The notes under the pieces are model-generated. The model saw nothing but the letters and a program-made list of their open reading frames with translations, searched no databases and was not told where the DNA came from. From a virus: a stretch of 24,570 bases of DNA. Location: IMG/VR virus record IMGVR_UViG_3300013005_000162, positions 1-24,570 of that record; one strand, 5' to 3'. This document shows positions 19,727 through 24,570 of this stretch, piece by piece; the stretch's first letter is position 1, and the number at the start of each line of letters is the position of its first letter. The position numbers were made by a program, and so were the translations under genes.

Positions 19727-21601
19727 GTGTTAATAGTAAAAAAAAATCAACAATTAAAATTTAAATTTACATTTGTTGGTGACGCTAGAGCGACTTCAAC
19801 CACATCAACTAATTCTAAAAATATTTCATTTAAACAAATATTAAACAACAAAGCGACAATAACAACAACCGTTAATCATGGTTTCCAGGTTGGGCAAGCC
19901 GTTACGATTGCTGGAGTAGACACAGTATTCAACGGGTTGCATACGATAGAAGAAATAACTGGCAATACATTTACTTATAGAACAGCACTGTCAAATGTTA
20001 GTGTTGCTGTTTCCTCGGGTACAGCGTCTGTTACGTCCGCATTGTTAAACGGTGGTTTATCTTATGACCCTATAGAAAATGGTTCAGACGTTACAGTTAG
20101 CGTGTATAGAGGCCTTGATCAAACTGGAGCAATCATAGGTTCCCCAATATCCTATAGATACACTAATTCGACCACGAGCCCTAATGCCTACATAGAACGA
20201 AATGGAACGACTGAGTTTGTTTTTAATTATAAAATTCCAGAAAATATAGAAGCACAAAACTCTTTATTCAGTGGGACTTATACCATTGTGGCTAGAACAT
20301 ATATTAATGGGAACCTACTGAGTTCAACGGTTCAATTTGAATTAAAAGATAGTTTATACGATTTAGTTTCAGGTGTTGGCCAAGGAAACAAATCTGCAAC
20401 AATAACATATAAGCCATCTTATGATGACTTGAACCAGACCAATATGCAATCAATATTATTGATAGGTCACGCAGATGGGCTAGAGCTGAACAATCCAGTA
20501 AAAATAAATTCGGTACAAAACGCAATAGATCTTTTGTCTGGCAATAAAAATAGCCCTCTACTTAGAGGAGTGCTAGATGCTTATGGTGCTGGCGCAAGAA
20601 ATATATTCATATGCGCAGCAGCCCCGATGTCAGAGTATGTTCTGAGTGTAGAGGATAGAAACAAAGCTTATGCAGTTTTTAATGGACAAACTCTTAAAAC
20701 TTTTTACGAAAAGTATTATGAAAGATTAATTGAAACATATAGCATTATAAAGCAATTAGATTATATAGATGTTATTGTTCCTTTGGAGACTTCTATAATA
20801 AAAACTGGTGGTGTAGATTTTCTGTCTCAACTAGTCCACTACTGCAATGATTTTCATAACGAAACTGGTTATGTACAAATTGGCGTAATAGGCAGTAGGG
20901 GTAACGGGATAAGCGCATCTGATATTGAGTTGATTCAAAATAGCAAATATCTTAGATACAAATACACCACATTCATAAATACTACATCGAGTACACAGAT
21001 TGCTTCTGATATAGGAAGATATGTTGTTCCAGTATACGGAGAAGCCGTTTTTTCTCACATGCAAATAGACAACACATATACTGCATCAGTTGCAGCAGCT
21101 GTAGCCGGAATGATAGTCCAGTCCCAATTAAATATGGGCTTAACAAGAAAAAGAATTCCAGGAGCTTTATCTTTGTACGGCGTAGATTTAAATTCTACTC
21201 AATTGAACATACTTGATTCGATGGGAATAAATACGGTGTACAGAGGAACCAAAGCACGTAGGGGTAATGTGTATGAGGTGTACTTGACTAGCGATTATAC
21301 TCTTTCGAATACTAATTCTGTGTTTTCAAAACTTCCGCAAATGAGACTAACATCTTATGTTGCTAGCCAGGTTAAGTCATATGGTTATGATTACATAGGA
21401 AAATTTGGGTACGACAAGGTTGTAACCAGTGTTACTAATATGTTGTCAGCATTAAAGAAAAATGGTTCAATTGTTGACTATGAATTTAAAGCAGAACAAT
21501 CTGAACAAGAACAAGGTTTATTAATATTAAATATTAATTTAACTTCTTCTTTAGGTCTGAAAAAAATTAATCTTTCTTTATCAGCAGGACCGGCGGCTTA
21601 A
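19727..21601 (+). CDS. Tail-sheath-like protein with extra N-terminal beta domains
   Basis: I choose GTG 19727, one base after the previous stop, giving 624 residues; a TTG at 19697 would lie inside the preceding gene. Residues about 30-110 contain the turn-rich module seen in many phage structural proteins (TTTVNHGFQVGQAVTIAGVD, FNGLHTIEEITGNTFTYRTA). A second beta domain follows to about 215. From there on it resembles a tail sheath: NPVKINSVQNAIDLLSGNKN, GVLDAYGAGARNIFICAAAP, IDVIVPLE, the SVAAAVAGMIVQSQ helix, and a C-terminal domain (SYVASQVKSYGYDYIGKFGY to LKKINLSLSA). A second sheath lies at 22476. This copy may be a minor sheath, a baseplate-end variant, or the main sheath itself. Confidence 0.75.
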   Translation: MLIVKKNQQLKFKFTFVGDARATSTTSTNSKNISFKQILNNKATITTTVNHGFQVGQAVTIAGVDTVFNGLHTIEEITGNTFTYRTALSNVSVAVSSGTASVTSALLNGGLSYDPIENGSDVTVSVYRGLDQTGAIIGSPISYRYTNSTTSPNAYIERNGTTEFVFNYKIPENIEAQNSLFSGTYTIVARTYINGNLLSSTVQFELKDSLYDLVSGVGQGNKSATITYKPSYDDLNQTNMQSILLIGHADGLELNNPVKINSVQNAIDLLSGNKNSPLLRGVLDAYGAGARNIFICAAAPMSEYVLSVEDRNKAYAVFNGQTLKTFYEKYYERLIETYSIIKQLDYIDVIVPLETSIIKTGGVDFLSQLVHYCNDFHNETGYVQIGVIGSRGNGISASDIELIQNSKYLRYKYTTFINTTSSTQIASDIGRYVVPVYGEAVFSHMQIDNTYTASVAAAVAGMIVQSQLNMGLTRKRIPGALSLYGVDLNSTQLNILDSMGINTVYRGTKARRGNVYEVYLTSDYTLSNTNSVFSKLPQMRLTSYVASQVKSYGYDYIGKFGYDKVVTSVTNMLSALKKNGSIVDYEFKAEQSEQEQGLLILNINLTSSLGLKKINLSLSAGPAA

Positions 21602-21602
21602 G

Positions 21603-22373
21603 ATGGCACAATTACCAATCAGTATGCCAAAGCTTGGCTTGGCAGACGCGATGGATAAATCACGTTTTGCAAATATACTTCAGTCTGATGGGAACTTAAG
21701 TTACCTGGAATTTATATCAGCTGTAAAATCTTTATGGGAAGAAAGCTTTCCGAACTACCCAATTAAGGCAACTTCAAATGGAGATAATTCTTTCACCTGG
21801 TTTAACCCAGCAACTCAAGAGTACGATACCACAGATGCAATAATAGTTTATTCTTTAGAGTTAAGAAAAGCTCATTCCGTTGAACCAAAACCACGAATGA
21901 GACAAATAACAAGTGATAATGTTTATGTTTATGGTCAAAGATTTCAGAACGTTGTTGCATTTACCGCTATGTCTCCGGTTGGGAAAAGATTGGGATCAGA
22001 TCCAAATTCTATTTGTGATGACCAGGACAACTCTTATTTGGTTGAATCTTTAATAGAATCTTTTGAGGACTTCATGCTGGAGTATACTCCAATCTTTAAA
22101 AAGATAGGTGCTTCAGAATTAGTTTATTCTAGAAGACTTTCGGATTCAGAGGTTAATAGGGACGCTAAAGACGTCCACAAAAGAACGGTTACCTATATGC
22201 TCACTACCGAAAAAGTCTTTGCAGCACAGGCTAATACTATAGAAAAGATAGCTATAGACGTAAGACAATTCATGGCCTATGAACCAGAATTCTTAGTCGC
22301 AGCGACTCCAAATTATGAAGATATAAACATTAATCTTATAGACTTACAGAATACCGCCACTCCACGTCATTAA
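21603..22373 (+). CDS. Putative neck/tail-completion structural protein
   Basis: The 256-residue protein starts one base after the sheath-like gene. Visible parts: MAQLPISMPKLGLADAMDKS, a FTWFNPATQEYDTTDAII segment, KPRMRQITSDNVYVYGQRFQ, and a long helix (NSYLVESLIESFEDFMLEYT). Placement between two sheath-type genes suggests a neck or tail-terminator role; T4 gp14 and gp15 are of similar length, but I see no specific motif to prefer either. No signal peptide or enzymatic motif. Confidence 0.5.
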   Translation: MAQLPISMPKLGLADAMDKSRFANILQSDGNLSYLEFISAVKSLWEESFPNYPIKATSNGDNSFTWFNPATQEYDTTDAIIVYSLELRKAHSVEPKPRMRQITSDNVYVYGQRFQNVVAFTAMSPVGKRLGSDPNSICDDQDNSYLVESLIESFEDFMLEYTPIFKKIGASELVYSRRLSDSEVNRDAKDVHKRTVTYMLTTEKVFAAQANTIEKIAIDVRQFMAYEPEFLVAATPNYEDININLIDLQNTATPRH

Positions 22374-22429
22374 AACCTGTATTAAAATTCTTATAGTTAA
22401 TATATTCATAGTTATTTTTATGACTTAGT

Positions 22430-22463
22430 TGTTACTATATCACAAGACTTATTCTGTCGGAGG
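22430..22463 (+). promoter_or_regulatory. Candidate promoter and ribosome-binding site for the main sheath
   Basis: The 102-base gap 22374-22475 is the largest in the structural block. TGT-TACTAT (22430-22438) is an extended -10-like sequence with 4 of 6 hexamer matches, and CGGAGG (22458-22463) is a strong Shine-Dalgarno 12 bases before the ATG. The long AT-rich leader suits a strongly expressed late gene. Confidence 0.45.
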
Positions 22464-22475
22464 TTCAAAGATAAC

Positions 22476-23789
22476 ATGGCTACACCGGGTGTAACAACAT
22501 TAATTAGAGATCGCTTCTACAGCGTCTCAAGGCAAGATGTCCCAGCGGGACCAAGAATTGTGGCGATAGCCAAAAGAAACAAAAATGAGTTCAATCCTTC
22601 TACGGAAACAACTGCTTATAATGCTATGAACAAGGTTGCTGACCTTGACGTAGTGCAAGCTACTACAGAGAAAGATGTTATTGACGCTTTTGGTGTTGGT
22701 TCAGATCTCCATAAAGCATTTTTGGAATTGATTACTGCAGGCGCAGAAAGAATTCACCTTGTTCCACTTCCTTATGACACGCAGTTTGACCACACAAATG
22801 GACAACTAAAAAGCGCTAGCGCAGGATTTGCTAGTTATGGCGAAGATATTTTTAACGCAGCTTTTGCAGCAGCAGAAGCTGCAATTCCAGATGTTATCAT
22901 ACCTTGGGGTAGAGGTGGCAATTCATCAGACTGGGATGCCACAACAGGAGCGACACCATACGCAGAAGATTATCTTTTCCACGCAAACAACTCCAATACA
23001 ACAGCAAATAACTGGGCATATAAGGTAGCAAGTAAAGTAAAAGATATTTCGGAAAATACAAACCCATGCATTGCAGTGATGGGTATAGCGCCATACGTAG
23101 CAAGTTCAAGAGAAGCTTTAACACCAGCGCAAGTTTCATCACATATGTCTTCTTCTTTGGCACTCTTGCCAGACAGGAATAATGCGCTTATGAAGGCTGT
23201 TGGTTCGTATGTTTCAATTATAGCTACAGAAGTAAAACCAGTAGGATACGCTACAACAACTTCTGGTGGAACTACAGATTACGGTTATTCAAACGGAGCA
23301 GCATCGCTTGCGGCGACTATGAGTAGAACACCATCGTACACGGGCCTAACAAACAAAGCTCTTTACAATGTTCAAGCTCTTCGTTACGCCCCTACGAGAG
23401 TGCAGCAAGTAACCCTGAATGCCGCAGCAGTAAACGCTGTTGTATTGAACTTTAATAAGATCGCAGTATTCGGTGGAGCAGTAACTTACTCGGCAACAAA
23501 TTCAGACTATCTAAGACTCTCAACTAAGAGAATCGTAGATGAGGCTTCACAACTAGTTCGTCAAGTATGTCAAAAGTTCATTGGCGAACCATCAACAATA
23601 CAAGTAAGAAATTCAATGGAAACAGCAATTTCTTCAGGCTTACGCGGGATGCAAGTCAAAGGTGCCTTGCTGGAGAGTGACTTCAATGTTACGTATGTTC
23701 CTTCAGATAACATGGCGATTGTAGACCTCGTATTAACACCTGCGTTCGAACTTAATTCGATCCAGGTTCAAATATCCATTAACATATAA
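22476..23789 (+). CDS. Contractile tail sheath protein
   Basis: The 437-residue protein opens with the typical sheath start MATPGVTTLIRDRFYSVSRQ and PAGPRIVAIAKR, in which the first residues form the inter-subunit arm. ITAGAERIHLVPLP and VIIPWGRGG belong to the central domain. The C-terminal domain (EASQLVRQVCQKFIGEPSTI, NSMETAISSGLRGMQVKGAL, PAFELNSIQVQISI) is the conserved part that contacts the tube. It is followed at 23812 by the tube gene, the universal sheath-tube order of myoviruses. Codons are closer to GC-neutral, with CGT/CGC arginine, unlike the accessory genes, as expected for high expression. Confidence 0.9.
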   Translation: MATPGVTTLIRDRFYSVSRQDVPAGPRIVAIAKRNKNEFNPSTETTAYNAMNKVADLDVVQATTEKDVIDAFGVGSDLHKAFLELITAGAERIHLVPLPYDTQFDHTNGQLKSASAGFASYGEDIFNAAFAAAEAAIPDVIIPWGRGGNSSDWDATTGATPYAEDYLFHANNSNTTANNWAYKVASKVKDISENTNPCIAVMGIAPYVASSREALTPAQVSSHMSSSLALLPDRNNALMKAVGSYVSIIATEVKPVGYATTTSGGTTDYGYSNGAASLAATMSRTPSYTGLTNKALYNVQALRYAPTRVQQVTLNAAAVNAVVLNFNKIAVFGGAVTYSATNSDYLRLSTKRIVDEASQLVRQVCQKFIGEPSTIQVRNSMETAISSGLRGMQVKGALLESDFNVTYVPSDNMAIVDLVLTPAFELNSIQVQISINI

Positions 23790-23811
23790 TATACCGGTTG
23801 GAGGGTAGCAA

Positions 23812-24510
23812 ATGGCAGCAGAATCATATAACCCAGTAAATAAATACCTTAACACTTATACTACATTTTCAGGTGCAGACATAGTTGCAACTTTTGGTGG
23901 AGTAGAGATTGGCGCACTTTCAGGAATTACATTTTCTGTAACAAGAGAAAAAGCACCTATTTACACAATGGGTTCACCAAACCCAAGATCTTTCTCAAGA
24001 GGAAAGCGTGGCATCGCTGGATCATTAATCTTTACTGTTTTTGAGCGCCCAGCACTTTACACGATGTTGGACAAGAACTATGAATCACAGGATTCAAAAC
24101 AAATGTTTTACACCAGAGCACATAACACACTCCCAGGTGACACTCAGTCAGTAGGTAGGGGTATAGCTGGTCTCGGAACTGCTGGAAACTTTAGCAAGGA
24201 CGTTGTTAAAAAGGTTCCTTACTACGCTGACCAAATTCCACCATTTGACATTACGGTAACTTTTGTTAACGAATACGGACAAGCAGCAGTTCGCTCAATC
24301 TACGGAGTTGAACTCTTGAACGAAGGTTCGGGAGCTTCGATGGACGATATCGTTATCGAAGAAACAATGACTTATGTAGCTAGAGAACTTGGCCCTATGT
24401 ACGCCATCAAGGTGGACAAGGAAGAGGATCGCGCCCTTAAGCTCAATGACATTTTGAGCCAAGACGAAGTAACAAACTCAGGGCTTAATTCAAATATTAT
24501 CCGTCCGTAA
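23812..24510 (+). CDS. Tail tube protein
   Basis: The 232-residue protein directly follows the sheath, 22 bases downstream, with GGAGGG before its ATG. VEIGALSGITFSVTREKAPI (31-50), YTMGSPNPRSFSRGKRGIAG (51-70) and LIFTVFERPAL form the beta-sheet and loop pattern of tube proteins, in which 'rGkrgiaGslvf' is a recognisable core. The second half (IPPFDITVTFVNEYGQAAVR, then YGVELLNEG) completes the barrel half. Many copies would stack as rings inside the sheath. Codon use matches the sheath gene. Confidence 0.85.
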   Translation: MAAESYNPVNKYLNTYTTFSGADIVATFGGVEIGALSGITFSVTREKAPIYTMGSPNPRSFSRGKRGIAGSLIFTVFERPALYTMLDKNYESQDSKQMFYTRAHNTLPGDTQSVGRGIAGLGTAGNFSKDVVKKVPYYADQIPPFDITVTFVNEYGQAAVRSIYGVELLNEGSGASMDDIVIEETMTYVARELGPMYAIKVDKEEDRALKLNDILSQDEVTNSGLNSNIIRP

Positions 24511-24534
24511 TTTTAAACAATTACAAGTTATGAG

Positions 24535-24565
24535 TAATGCATGGGGTAACACCCATGCATTATTT
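24535..24565 (+). terminator. Intrinsic terminator after the tail tube gene
   Basis: TAATGCATGGG (24535-24545) pairs with CCCATGCATTA (24552-24562) across a six-base loop (GTAACA), followed by the T-rich TTTATTTA. The 11-bp stem lies 25 bases after the tube stop codon and should end the late transcript. Confidence 0.85.
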
Positions 24566-24570
24566 ATTTA

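Noticed and set aside
1-24570. tRNA genes, integrase, attachment sites
   Set aside because: No cloverleaf with a T-loop motif and no recombinase-like sequence was found by eye. Gaps between genes are too short to hold most of these.

Overview
The window is part of the genome of an AT-rich, contractile-tailed (myovirus-type) bacteriophage. The right end carries a tail sheath, a second sheath-like protein, a tail tube protein and neck or connector candidates. The left end carries the end of a tail-fibre-like gene and a small protein made of Pro-Pro-aromatic repeats. Almost all genes lie on one strand, with gaps of a few bases or overlaps of 4-20 bases. Shine-Dalgarno sites and extended -10 (TGnTATAAT-like) promoters are visible, so a bacterial host is clear, but the sequence does not identify it. 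No tRNA, integrase, IS element or CRISPR array was seen.

Layout. Positions 1-535: the last codons of an upstream gene, then a frameshifted reading frame ending in 18 tetrapeptide repeats (PP[Y/F]F), closed by a hairpin terminator. Positions 559-5920: a 2-oxoglutarate/Fe(II) (2OG) oxygenase on the minus strand, divergent from a long plus-strand operon. That operon holds three more 2OG oxygenases, a glutathione-peroxidase-like protein, a DUF6065-like protein and a four-gene cassette of small proteins plus a degenerate methyltransferase-like protein. Positions 5981-12077: a promoter, then a ferritin-like diiron oxygenase, a SAM methyltransferase, a GT32 glycosyltransferase, an unknown protein, another 2OG oxygenase, a DegT-family sugar aminotransferase, an FdtA/QdtA-like sugar ketoisomerase and a glycosyltransferase of the GT60/PF11397 family. 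Positions 12058-14394: a second copy of the four-gene cassette, a small beta-rich protein and a second peroxidase-like protein. Positions 14391-18083: four tandem paralogous 2OG oxygenases. Positions 18129-24562: virion assembly genes (neck, sheath-like, neck, sheath, tube) and a terminator.

The main idea from the window is a phage-encoded protein hydroxylation and glycosylation pathway. The founding GT60 enzyme, Dictyostelium Gnt1, adds GlcNAc to a hydroxyproline made by a prolyl 4-hydroxylase. Here nine 2OG oxygenases, several resembling prolyl 4-hydroxylases, share a region with a GT60 enzyme, a GT32 enzyme, amino-sugar synthesis genes and a virion-type protein with 36 prolines in Pro-Pro repeats. 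The parts are seen in the sequence; the linkage between them is inference.
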